A DNA stretch of 64,000 bases, from positions 2,666,001 to 2,730,000 of the forward strand of contig NZ_JACCFH010000001.1 in assembly GCF_013410775.1 (NCBI RefSeq), written 5' to 3'. Below are positions 49,966-57,710 of this stretch, piece by piece. The notes under the pieces were generated by a model. The model was given only the letters and a program-made list of their open reading frames with translations. It did not search any database and was not told the DNA's origin. Every line of letters begins with the position of its first letter. Position 1 is the first letter of the stretch. The stretch is from Sphaerotilus montanus (GTDB lineage Bacteria > Pseudomonadota > Gammaproteobacteria > Burkholderiales > Burkholderiaceae_C). A program made the position numbers and the translations under genes.

Positions 49966-50994
49966 TCACTCCAGCTTGATGTTGCCGGCCTTGACGACGT
50001 CGGCCCAGCGCTTGGTCTCGGCTACCACGAAGTCACCGAACTCCTTGCCGGCCATCGTCGGCGTTTCCGAGCCGATGTTGTTCCAGGCGGTCTTCAGCTC
50101 GGGGCTGCCCAGCGCGGTCTTCAGCTCGGCGGACATCTTGTCCACGACCTCCTTCGGTGTGCCCTTGGGCGCCCAGAGGCCGTACCAGGTCGCCACCTTG
50201 TAGGTCGGCACGCCCGCTTCCGCCGCGGTCGGGATGTCCGGGAAGCCCGGCGCCCGCTTGTCACTGGCCACGGCGATGGCGCGCAGCCGGCCGCTCTTGA
50301 TGTGGGTTGCCGAGGAGCCGAGGCCGTCGAACATCATGTCGATCTGGCCGCCCATCAGGTCTTGCAGCGCCGGCCCGGCACCGCGGTAGGGGATGTGCGT
50401 GATGAAGGTCTTGGTCTGCATCTTGAACAGCTCGCCCGCCAGGTGGTGCGACGAGCCGTTGCCGGCGGAGCCGTAGGTGAGCTGGCCGGGCTTGGACTTG
50501 ATGTAGGCCAGCAGCTCGTTCAGGTTCTTGGCGGGCACCTTCTGCGGGTTCACGACGATGACCTGCGGCACGCTGGAGACCAGCGCGACGGGGATGAAGT
50601 CGTTGAGGAGGTTGTAGTCGAGCTTGGGGTAGACGGCCGGCGCGATGGCGTGGTGGACGGCGCCCATGAACCAGGAGTAGCCGTCCGGCGCAGCCTTGGC
50701 CGCCACCCCGGCCCCCAGATTGCCGCCGGCGCCGCCCTTGTTGTCGATGATGAGTTGCTGGCCGAGCTGTTTCGACAGCACCGCCGAGAGCGGGCGGGCG
50801 AAGGCGTCGGTGCCCCCGCCGGCCGGGAAGGGCACGACCAGTGTGATCGGCTTGGTCGGCCAGGCGGTCTGTGCCATGGCGGGCAGCCCGATGGCCAGGG
50901 TGCCCAGCAGGCCGAGGCCGGTCAGGCCCAGGGCGTGGCGACGGGTCAGGGGTGCGGGTGTGGGCACAGGCGAAAGCGAAGGCATCTGGGTCAT
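49966..50994 (-). CDS. Bug-family (TTT) substrate-binding receptor
   Basis: Periplasmic binding protein of the tripartite tricarboxylate transporter type. 342 residues. Tat-like/Sec signal RRHALGLTGLGLLGTLAIGLPAMAQ, then the Bug hallmark WPTKPITLVVPFPAGGGTDAFAR, VNPQKVPAKNLNELLAYIKSKPGQLTYGS and YRGAGPALQDLMGGQIDMMFD. First gene of the mdc operon, so malonate or a related dicarboxylate is the natural guess. tctA/tctB membrane genes are not in the window, nor is the mdcLM malonate carrier. Preceded by GGAGA. Confidence 0.92.
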   Translation of the reverse strand: MTQMPSLSPVPTPAPLTRRHALGLTGLGLLGTLAIGLPAMAQTAWPTKPITLVVPFPAGGGTDAFARPLSAVLSKQLGQQLIIDNKGGAGGNLGAGVAAKAAPDGYSWFMGAVHHAIAPAVYPKLDYNLLNDFIPVALVSSVPQVIVVNPQKVPAKNLNELLAYIKSKPGQLTYGSAGNGSSHHLAGELFKMQTKTFITHIPYRGAGPALQDLMGGQIDMMFDGLGSSATHIKSGRLRAIAVASDKRAPGFPDIPTAAEAGVPTYKVATWYGLWAPKGTPKEVVDKMSAELKTALGSPELKTAWNNIGSETPTMAGKEFGDFVVAETKRWADVVKAGNIKLE

Positions 50995-51026
50995 CGGTTG
51001 TCTCCGGAAAAATTCTTTTCAGCCAT

Positions 51027-51066
51027 CAATGTATACATTGAACATTGAATTGAATGCAAATTCAAT
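51027..51066. promoter_or_regulatory. Operator and promoter between the mdc operon and gntR
   Basis: Perfect 14-bp palindrome CAATGTATACATTG at 51027-51040, plus ATTGAATT/AATTCAAT arms at 51044-51051 and 51059-51066. On the minus strand TTGCAT (51054-51059) and TATACA (51030-51035), 18 bp apart, make a good promoter whose -10 lies in the palindrome, so bound GntR would block it. Confidence 0.65.
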
Positions 51067-51118
51067 CCTGAGGGATACCCTTGGTGCCGTGCAGGCCAAG
51101 CCTGAGACAATTCGAGCC

Positions 51119-51772
51119 ATGAAGATCTCCGAGCGCCTGTGTGAAACCATCGAAGAGCTGATCGCCACCGGCGAGCTGGCGCCGGGCAGCGCGCTGGACG
51201 AGGCGATGCTGGTCGAGCGCTATGGGGTCTCGCGCACGCCAGTGCGCGAGGCGCTGATCCAGCTGGCCGCGGAGGGACTGGTGGAGTTGCGGCCGCGGCG
51301 CGGTGCGGTGGTGGCGCAGGCCACGCCGCAGCGGCTGGTCGAGATGTTCGAAGTGATGGCGGAGCTGGAAGCGATGTGCGCACGGCTGGCCGCCCGGCGC
51401 CTGCACGACGCCGATCTGGTGGCGCTGGAGGCGGCGCTGGCCTGCTGCGATGCGGCCGCCGCGCAGCGTGACCCGGACGCATACTTCTACGCCAACGAGG
51501 AGTTCCACCGGGCGCTCTACACCGCCTCCCACAACGACTTTCTGGTCGGGCAGACGCTGGCGCTGCAACGCCAGCTGCGTCCCTACCGCCGGCTGCAGCT
51601 GCGGGTGCGCCACCGGATGCAGCACTCGCTGACCGAGCACGCCGAGATCCTCGTCGCCCTGCGGCAGGGGGACGCGGTGCAGGCCATGGAGGCGACCCGG
51701 CGCCACGTCGTCGTGCAGGGCGAGCGGTTCGCCGACCTGCTGGCGAGCCTGCAGCAACTCGCCGCGGCATAG
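51119..51772 (+). CDS. GntR-family transcriptional regulator (FadR-type)
   Basis: 217 residues from ATG 51119 (MKISERLCETIEELIATGE). A winged-helix N-terminal domain (GSALDEAMLVERYGVSRTPVREALIQLAAEGLVELRPRRGAVV) is followed by an FCD effector domain at about 85-210 with the metal-type HRALY and RHRMQHSLTEHAEIL pattern. Divergent from the mdc operon, so a malonate-responsive repressor is likely. Usual mdc regulators are LysR-type MdcR or other GntR proteins. A start further upstream in the same frame (GTG 51089) is possible. Confidence 0.9.
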   Translation: MKISERLCETIEELIATGELAPGSALDEAMLVERYGVSRTPVREALIQLAAEGLVELRPRRGAVVAQATPQRLVEMFEVMAELEAMCARLAARRLHDADLVALEAALACCDAAAAQRDPDAYFYANEEFHRALYTASHNDFLVGQTLALQRQLRPYRRLQLRVRHRMQHSLTEHAEILVALRQGDAVQAMEATRRHVVVQGERFADLLASLQQLAAA

Positions 51773-51807
51773 GCCGCGCCGCCGGGGCTGGCGTTATGCT
51801 GGCCGGC

Positions 51808-52479
51808 ATGGCACTCGACACCCTTGATTTCCAGTCCGGCGACCACCCTGTCGCCAGCCTCATCGTCCTGCACGGCCTTGGCGCCGACGGCAACGACTTC
51901 GTGCCCATCGCGCGCGAACTCGATCTGTCGGCGGTCGGCCCGATGCGCTTCGTGTTCCCGCACGCGCCGATCCGGCCGGTCACCATCAATGGCGGCATGA
52001 AGATGCGCGCCTGGTACGACATCTACACGCCCGATCTGGTGCGCCGCGAGGACGAAGCCGGCCTGCGCGCCTCGGTCGCCGACGTGCAGGCGCTCATCGA
52101 CCGCGAGGCCGCGCTCGGCATCCCGCCCGAGCGGGTCGTGCTGATGGGCTTCTCGCAGGGCTGCGCGGTGGCGCTGCTGGCCGGTCTGCGTGCGCCGCAG
52201 CGGTTGGCGGGCATCGCGGGCCTGTCCGGCTACCTGCCGCTGGCGGCGACCACCGCGGCCGAGCGCAGCACCGCCAACCAGGACGTGCCGGTGTTCCTGG
52301 CGCATGGCCGCTTCGATCCGGTCGTCGTGCCCGCGCGCGGTGTGGCCTCGCGCGAGGCGCTGCTGGCGCTGGGCTACGGCGTCGAGTGGCACGACTATCC
52401 GATGGAGCACTCGGTCTGCCCGGAAGAAGTCGAGGACCTCAACGTCTGGCTGCTGAAGGTGCTGGGCGCGCCAATCTGA
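51808..52479 (+). CDS. Carboxylesterase/phospholipase (YpfH/EstB-like)
   Basis: Alpha/beta hydrolase. 223 residues from ATG 51808; ATG 51796 adds four residues. LIVLHGLGADGNDF (oxyanion region), the nucleophile elbow VVLMGFSQGCAVALL, the acid in AHGRFDPVVV and the His in YPMEHSVCPEEV form the complete triad. Matches dienelactone-hydrolase-like carboxylesterases. Substrate unknown. 36 bp after gntR, same strand. Confidence 0.9.
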   Translation: MALDTLDFQSGDHPVASLIVLHGLGADGNDFVPIARELDLSAVGPMRFVFPHAPIRPVTINGGMKMRAWYDIYTPDLVRREDEAGLRASVADVQALIDREAALGIPPERVVLMGFSQGCAVALLAGLRAPQRLAGIAGLSGYLPLAATTAAERSTANQDVPVFLAHGRFDPVVVPARGVASREALLALGYGVEWHDYPMEHSVCPEEVEDLNVWLLKVLGAPI

Positions 52480-52580
52480 TCCAGGGCAAGACTCGGTCAT
52501 CCGCAGTGCGCCATCCGCGGGACGGGGCGCCCATACTCGACACCGTACCCACCTGACCCGGGTGCACGGAGGTGTTGACC

Positions 52581-53096
52581 ATGGCGATGATCCCGAAGAC
52601 CCGGCTGAAGCGGCCCCTGGCCCTGGTGGCGGCAGCATCGGCGACAGCCACTGCTGCGTTGCTGCTGGGTGGCTGCAGCGTGGAGTGGATGAACCTGCAG
52701 CCTGCCCGCGAGCTGGCCGAGCAGGCGAAGCCGCCGGGCGAGGTCTATGCCGGCTGGCGCGTCTACCAGGACAAGTGCGCGCAGTGCCACGGTGCCGAGC
52801 CGCTGGGCACTTCGCGGGCGCCCAATCTGGTGATCCGCCTGCGGGACATCGGCCCGCAGCGCTTCGCCAGCCTGGTGCTCACCCGCTACGACTTCAGCCT
52901 GCCCGGCATGCCGCCGCGCAGCGACGCGCCGATCCCGGACGCGCTGATCGACGAGGTCGTGGCGCGCAAGGCCGGTGACATCGCCATGCCGGCGTGGCAG
53001 GGCGAGCCGCGGGTCAACGCCCACATCATGGATCTGTACGCCTACCTCTCGGCCCGCGCGCAAGGCACGCAGGGTCCGGGCCGTCCGGCGCCGTAG
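52581..53096 (+). CDS. Monoheme cytochrome c lipoprotein
   Basis: 171 residues from ATG 52581, with GGAGG 8 bases upstream; an in-frame GTG at 52572 is less likely. Signal with lipobox (LALVAAASATATAALLLGGC). One heme site, DKCAQCHGAEPLG, followed by a Met ligand probably in FSLPGMPPRSD. Likely membrane-anchored periplasmic electron carrier. Ends 10 bp before a convergent second cytochrome gene. Confidence 0.85.
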   Translation: MAMIPKTRLKRPLALVAAASATATAALLLGGCSVEWMNLQPARELAEQAKPPGEVYAGWRVYQDKCAQCHGAEPLGTSRAPNLVIRLRDIGPQRFASLVLTRYDFSLPGMPPRSDAPIPDALIDEVVARKAGDIAMPAWQGEPRVNAHIMDLYAYLSARAQGTQGPGRPAP

Positions 53097-53106
53097 CCTC
53101 CGACGC

Positions 53107-53514
53107 TCAGGGCACCAGCACCAGCAGCCAGTTCACCAGCATCCGCGCATCGCCTTCGCTGATGGCGGTGGCGTTGGGCGGCATCGCGGTGGCGCCGGTC
53201 TTGCCGGTCCAGTGGCGCGACTGCGGGTTGGAGCCGGTCATCACGGTCTGCGTGAGCCGGTCCGAAGCGGTGGGGTCATCCCGGTACTTCAACGCGATCT
53301 CGCGCCACGCCGGCGCAATGGGCGGCAGACCGTCGGCGCGTTTTGTGGCGGGCAGCACGCTGTGGCAGGCCATGCAGCCGCTGTCGGTGGCGAGCTTGAG
53401 CAGGGCGGCGTCGTTCTCGGCCGGGGTGGCCTGGGCGGCCGGACTGGTGGCGAACAGCGCCGCAGCGGCGACAGACAGCAGGGCACGGAAACGAAATCGG
53501 CAAACAGGGGGCAT
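53107..53514 (-). CDS. Small monoheme cytochrome c
   Basis: 135 residues from ATG 53514 (MPPVCRFRFRALLSV). Sec signal peptide ending near SPAAQATP, then heme attachment DSGCMACHSVLP and a Met ligand likely in ATAMPPNATAISEGD. Class I cytochrome of the type that serves oxidases or dehydrogenases. Convergent with the preceding cytochrome gene and 128 bp from the divergent transglutaminase-like gene. Confidence 0.87.
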   Translation of the reverse strand: MPPVCRFRFRALLSVAAAALFATSPAAQATPAENDAALLKLATDSGCMACHSVLPATKRADGLPPIAPAWREIALKYRDDPTASDRLTQTVMTGSNPQSRHWTGKTGATAMPPNATAISEGDARMLVNWLLVLVP

Positions 53515-53641
53515 GGTCGGGTGACCTCTCTGGAGAATGTCTCTGGGGGACGTCTTGGGGACGAACCCGTGCAGCCTAGGCCCTCGGCGGGTGCAGGGAT
53601 TGAGCTGCATCAAGTTGCCTCGGCGCGCTATGCTGGTCCGC

Positions 53642-54559
53642 ATGGCCCTCATCCGCATTTCCCACCAGACCGTCTACCGCTACCGTGAACCGGTGCAGTT
53701 CGGCGAGCACCGCTTCATGTGCCGCCCGCGGGGCAGCCACGATCTGCGCCTCGTCGAGACCGGCCTCACCGTGTGCCCGACGCCCAAGCTGCGCTGGATC
53801 CACGACGTGTTCGGCAACTCGGTGCTGGTGGCGACCTTCGCCGAGAAGGCGTCCGAGCTGGTCTTCGAGTCCACCTTCACGGCCGAGCATTACCCGGTCG
53901 ATCCCGACGTGGAGCTGATCGAGCCCTACGCCGAGACCTTGCCCTTCACCTACGACGCCAGCGAGATCCCGGACCTGTCCCGCGTGATGGAGCGCCATTA
54001 CCCGGACCCCCGGCACCAGGTCGATGCCTGGGTGCGGGCGGTGTGCGCCGAAGCCGGCACGGCGCGGACGCTGGAAGTGCTGTTCGCCATCACCCGCGCC
54101 ATCCAGGCCCAGTTCGCCTACGAGTCCCGCGACGACGAGGGCACACGCACGCCCACCGACACGCTGGCCCGGGGCAGCGGCAGTTGCCGGGACTTCGCGC
54201 TGTTCATGATGGAGGCCGTGCGCAGCCTCGGCCTGGCCGCCCGCTTCGTGTCCGGCTACCTCTATGGCGACGTGCTGCCGGACGGCGCCGCGGCGGTGGT
54301 CGGCGGTGGCGCGACCCACGCCTGGGTCGAGGTCTACCTGCCCGGCGCCGGCTGGCTGCCGTTCGATCCGACCAACGCGATCATCGGCGGGCGGCACCTG
54401 ATCCGTGTGGCGACGGCACGCGATCCCTCGCAGGCCGCGCCGCTGCGGGGCAGCTATGTCGGACCAGCGGACGCCTACCTCGGCATCACGGTCAACGTGA
54501 CCGTGGGGGTGGTCCATGTGCCCGACACCGGCACCGCCCCTGAGGCGTCTGTGCCTTGA
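53642..54559 (+). CDS. Transglutaminase-like protease fold protein
   Basis: 305 residues from ATG 53642 (MALIRISHQTVYRYREPV). Beta-rich N-terminal domain (LRVxHxTxYxYxxPV type, about 1-150), then the transglutaminase-like core with the catalytic Cys in ARGSGSCRDFALFMMEAVRSLGLAARFVSGYL, His in ATHAWVEVYLPGAGW and Asp in FDPTNAI. In this family (YfbG/CysC-type bacterial transglutaminase-like) the enzymes are thought to be cysteine proteases or amidases; target unknown. Cytoplasmic, no signal. Confidence 0.88.
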   Translation: MALIRISHQTVYRYREPVQFGEHRFMCRPRGSHDLRLVETGLTVCPTPKLRWIHDVFGNSVLVATFAEKASELVFESTFTAEHYPVDPDVELIEPYAETLPFTYDASEIPDLSRVMERHYPDPRHQVDAWVRAVCAEAGTARTLEVLFAITRAIQAQFAYESRDDEGTRTPTDTLARGSGSCRDFALFMMEAVRSLGLAARFVSGYLYGDVLPDGAAAVVGGGATHAWVEVYLPGAGWLPFDPTNAIIGGRHLIRVATARDPSQAAPLRGSYVGPADAYLGITVNVTVGVVHVPDTGTAPEASVP

Positions 54560-54572
54560 AGCGCCGCCCGCC

Positions 54573-54896
54573 TCAGCACAGCAGCCGGATTGCCAGCCGC
54601 TCGTGCCACGCCCGCGCCTGCCAGACGGCCAGCGCGTTGTCGGCAAAGAACTTGCCGGTGTCGGTCATGCGGAAGTAGCGCAGGCCTGGGAAGCCTGCCG
54701 GGTTGTCGTATTCGGCGACCAGGCCGTAGTCGTGCAGCGGCCGGAACGCGGACATCAGCCGCGCGCCATCCAGCACGCAGTTCCGCGTCTCCGTGTCCAT
54801 GACGACGATGACCCGGCCCCGGCGCAGGGCGGCCAGCGCGTCGATGAACTCGCTGAGGTTGAGGATGATGGAGGGGGTGGGCGAGAGGGTGCTCAT
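54573..54896 (-). CDS. Hypothetical protein
   Basis: 107 residues from ATG 54896 (MSTLSPTPSIILNLSEFIDA). A helical N-terminus, then a compact region with RGRVIVVMDTETRNCVLDGARLMSAF and GLRYFRMTDTGKFFADNALAVWQ. Not recognised. 195 bp downstream of ureC on the same strand; could be a tail gene of the urease operon. The GC and codon use are as in neighbours. Confidence 0.6.
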   Translation of the reverse strand: MSTLSPTPSIILNLSEFIDALAALRRGRVIVVMDTETRNCVLDGARLMSAFRPLHDYGLVAEYDNPAGFPGLRYFRMTDTGKFFADNALAVWQARAWHERLAIRLLC

Positions 54897-55091
54897 GCTG
54901 CGGCTGCCTTTCGGTGCGGTAGGGCAGCCATCAGCGATCGACCTGACCGGGGGCAGGGCCCAGGGCCAAGGCCATTTGCAGGAGCTGCAGGGTCCACGAT
55001 AGCCCTGCTGACTCGAAGCTGACGAAGAGAATTGGAGAACCTTTGCCGGCTTCCAGGACTTGCGCACGGTCGCCAGCGTGCGCAAGGTCCG
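54897..55091. other. Intergenic region ureC / hypothetical
   Basis: 195 bp without a gene. An open frame extends the downstream hypothetical upstream to 55085 but has no conserved sequence. No terminator hairpin with a T-run seen. Confidence 0.35.
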
Positions 55092-56831
55092 TCAGAACAG
55101 GAAGTAGCGCTGCCCCATCGGCAGACTCGTCGCCGGCTCGCAGGTCAGCAGTTGCCCGTCCGCCCGCACCTGATAGGTCTGCGCGTCGATCTCCATCACC
55201 GGCAGATAGTGGTTGTGCACCATGTCGGCCTTCTTCGCGGTGCGGCAGCCCTTCACCGCCGCCAGCGTCTTGCGCAGACCATACGCCGCGCCCACTCCGC
55301 CCGCGAGCGCCGACTGGCTGACGAAGCTCAGCGATGTCCGCGTGAGCGCGCCGCCGTAGGAGCCGAACATCGGCCGGTAGTGCACCGGCTGCGGCGTCGG
55401 AATCGAGGCGTTTGGATCGCCCATCGCGGCCATCGCGATGAAGCCACCCTTGAGCACCAGGCTCGGCTTCACGCCAAAGAACGCCGGCCGCCAGAACACC
55501 AGATCCGCCCACTTGCCGACCTCGACCGAGCCGACCTCGTGGCTCACGCCGTGGGTGATCGCGGGGTTGATGGTGAGCTTGGCGAGGTAGCGCTTGATGC
55601 GGGCGTTGTCGTTCCGGTCGGTGTCGCCGGGCAGCTTGCCGCGCTGCGACTTCATCTTGTGCGCCGTCTGCCAGCAGCGGATCAGCACCTCGCCGACACG
55701 GCCCATCGCCTGCGAGTCCGACGAGAACATGCTGATCGCGCCGAGGTCGTGCAGGATGTCCTCGGCGGCGATCGTCTCGCGGCGGATGCGCGATTCGGCA
55801 AAGGCCAGATCCTCGGCGAGCGACGCATCCAGGTGGTGGCACACCATGAGCATGTCCAGATGCTCGTCCAGCGTATTGATCGTGTACGGCCGCGTCGGGT
55901 TGGTGGACGAGGGCAGCACGTTGGCCTCGCCGACCACCTTCATGATGTCGGGCGCATGGCCGCCGCCCGCGCCTTCGGTGTGGAAGCTGTGGATGGTGCG
56001 GCCCTTGAAGGCGGCGACCGTGTCCTCGACGAAGCCGGACTCGTTGAGCGTGTCGGTGTGGATCGCGACCTGCGTGTCGGTGTCCTCGGCCACGCCCAGG
56101 CAGCAGTCGATCGCCGCGGGCGTCGTGCCCCAGTCCTCGTGCAGCTTCAGGCCGATGGCGCCGGCGTCGATCTGCTGGCGCAAGGCTTCCGGGCGGCTGG
56201 CGTTGCCCTTGCCGAGGAAGCCGATGTTCATTGCGAAGGCATCCGCCGCCTGCAGCATCCGGGCGATGTTCTCGGGGCCGGGGGTGCAAGTGGTCGCGAA
56301 CGTGCCGGTCGCCGGACCCGTGCCGCCGCCGAGCATCGTGGTGACGCCGGAGGTCAGCGCCTCCTCGATCTGCTGCGGGCAGATGAAGTGGATGTGGCTG
56401 TCGATGGCGCCCGCCGTGACGATCATGCCTTCGGCGGCGATCACCTCGGTGCCGGGGCCGATGACGATGTCCACGCCGGGCTGCACGTCCGGGTTGCCCG
56501 CCTTGCCGATGGCGCAGATGCGGTGGCCGCGCAGGCCGATGTCCGCCTTCACGATGCCCCAGTGGTCGAGGATCAGCGCGTTGGTGATGACGCAATCGAC
56601 CGCATCACCCGGGCCGGGGCCGTTCGGGCGCTGGCTCTGGCCCATGCCGTCGCGGATGGTCTTGCCGCCGCCGAACTTCACTTCCTCGCCGTAGCCACCG
56701 GCCCGCAAGGTCAGGTCTTGTTCGACTTCGAGGATCAGGTCGGTGTCGGCCAGTCGCAGCCGGTCGCCGACCGTCGGGCCGAACATCTCGGCGTAGGCAC
56801 GCCGCGGGAAGGTTGCAGAGGACGTCGCCAT
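55092..56831 (-). CDS. ureC: Urease alpha subunit
   Basis: Catalytic subunit hydrolysing urea to ammonia and carbamate. 579 residues from ATG 56831 ([19 protein letters not shown]). Nickel ligands are visible: DSHIHFI (two His), the carbamylated Lys in [29 protein letters not shown] and [14 protein letters not shown] (His, His). The flap with the catalytic Cys and His is [24 protein letters not shown]. Preceded by ureB with a 2-bp gap. Confidence 0.97.
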   Translation of the reverse strand: MATSSATFPRRAYAEMFGPTVGDRLRLADTDLILEVEQDLTLRAGGYGEEVKFGGGKTIRDGMGQSQRPNGPGPGDAVDCVITNALILDHWGIVKADIGLRGHRICAIGKAGNPDVQPGVDIVIGPGTEVIAAEGMIVTAGAIDSHIHFICPQQIEEALTSGVTTMLGGGTGPATGTFATTCTPGPENIARMLQAADAFAMNIGFLGKGNASRPEALRQQIDAGAIGLKLHEDWGTTPAAIDCCLGVAEDTDTQVAIHTDTLNESGFVEDTVAAFKGRTIHSFHTEGAGGGHAPDIMKVVGEANVLPSSTNPTRPYTINTLDEHLDMLMVCHHLDASLAEDLAFAESRIRRETIAAEDILHDLGAISMFSSDSQAMGRVGEVLIRCWQTAHKMKSQRGKLPGDTDRNDNARIKRYLAKLTINPAITHGVSHEVGSVEVGKWADLVFWRPAFFGVKPSLVLKGGFIAMAAMGDPNASIPTPQPVHYRPMFGSYGGALTRTSLSFVSQSALAGGVGAAYGLRKTLAAVKGCRTAKKADMVHNHYLPVMEIDAQTYQVRADGQLLTCEPATSLPMGQRYFLF

Positions 56832-56833
56832 GG

Positions 56834-57139
56834 TCAAAGTGCTCCCTGCACGAGGCCGCGGAAGCCCCACACCTGCCGGTCCCCGGCGAAATCGCACAGC
56901 TCGACCGTGCGCTGCTGGCCCGGCTCGAAGCGCACGGCCAGCCCGCTGGCGATGTTGAGCCGCATGCCGTGCGCGGCGGCGCGGTCGAAGCGCAGGCCGG
57001 CGTTGGTCTCGGCGAAGTGGTAGTGCGAGCCGACCTGGATCGGGCGGTCGCTGGCGTTCTCGACCACGAGGGTCAGCGTGCGCCGGCCGGGGTTGAGGGC
57101 GTGTTCGCCGTCGTCGGTGAAGAGTTCTCCGGGGATCAT
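56834..57139 (-). CDS. ureB: Urease beta subunit
   Basis: Small structural subunit. 101 residues. [46 protein letters not shown] and [26 protein letters not shown] are diagnostic. Ends 2 bp before ureC. In many organisms ureB directly follows ureA; here an extra small gene lies between them. Confidence 0.96.
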   Translation of the reverse strand: MIPGELFTDDGEHALNPGRRTLTLVVENASDRPIQVGSHYHFAETNAGLRFDRAAAHGMRLNIASGLAVRFEPGQQRTVELCDFAGDRQVWGFRGLVQGAL

Positions 57140-57158
57140 CGGGTCACCTCGCGGTCGG

Positions 57159-57338
57159 TCATTTCTTGCGCGTGAACCACAGCGCGGCGCCGATCCCGGC
57201 GGCCAGCAGGTAGCCGATCACGTCGGTCGAATGCCAGTGCGAGATGCCGGGCAGGCCGTGGCCTTCGTGGGCGAGGGCGGAGTGGGACAGCGCCGTCAGG
57301 GTCAGCAGCGCGGCGGCAAGGCGGAGGGAATGCTTCAT
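57159..57338 (-). CDS. Small His-containing secreted or membrane protein between ureA and ureB
   Basis: 59 codons ([20 protein letters not shown]...), too short for usual ORF cut-offs but well placed. Signal peptide ending at LAHEGHG, then a His-rich stretch [17 protein letters not shown] and one membrane segment ([15 protein letters not shown]) with a basic RKK end. Five His in about 20 residues suggest metal binding, and nickel for urease is the obvious guess, not proven. 19 bp before ureB and 23 bp after ureA, so it is within the operon. Alternative: an unrelated small membrane protein. Confidence 0.75.
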   Translation of the reverse strand: MKHSLRLAAALLTLTALSHSALAHEGHGLPGISHWHSTDVIGYLLAAGIGAALWFTRKK

Positions 57339-57361
57339 GTTGGTGCGTCGCGTGGTGCGGT

Positions 57362-57664
57362 TCAGGCAATGGGTTGGTGCACGGTCACCAGCTTGGTGCC
57401 ATCGGGGAAGGTGGCCTCGACCTGGATCTCGGGAATCATCTCGGCGATGCCGTCCATCACGTCCGAGCGGCGCAGGATGGTCTTGCCCTCGCTCATCAGC
57501 GCGGCCACGGTCTTGCCGTCGCGGGCGCCTTCCATGATGGCGGCGGTGATCAGCGCGATCGCTTCCGGGTAGTTGAGCTTCAGTCCGCGGGCCATGCGGC
57601 GTTCGGCCAGCAGCGCGGCGGTGAAGATCAGGAGTTTGTCTTTCTCGCGGGGAGTGAGTTCCAT
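57362..57664 (-). CDS. ureA: Urease gamma subunit
   Basis: 100 residues from ATG 57664 ([23 protein letters not shown]), the invariant UreA start. Followed by [28 protein letters not shown] and [20 protein letters not shown]. First urease gene on this strand; only 46 bp separate it from the divergent hybrid sensor kinase, so their promoters must overlap coding sequence or each other. Confidence 0.96.
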   Translation of the reverse strand: MELTPREKDKLLIFTAALLAERRMARGLKLNYPEAIALITAAIMEGARDGKTVAALMSEGKTILRRSDVMDGIAEMIPEIQVEATFPDGTKLVTVHQPIA

Positions 57665-57710
57665 GGCGGGGGGAGGTTGGGCTGGTGCGTTTCTTGAGTG
57701 CGAGAGCGGC

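Noticed and set aside
57136-57369. 77-codon frame between ureA and ureB
   Set aside because: Basic, Pro/Arg-rich shadow; the 59-codon frame at 57159-57338 has a signal peptide and better spacing.
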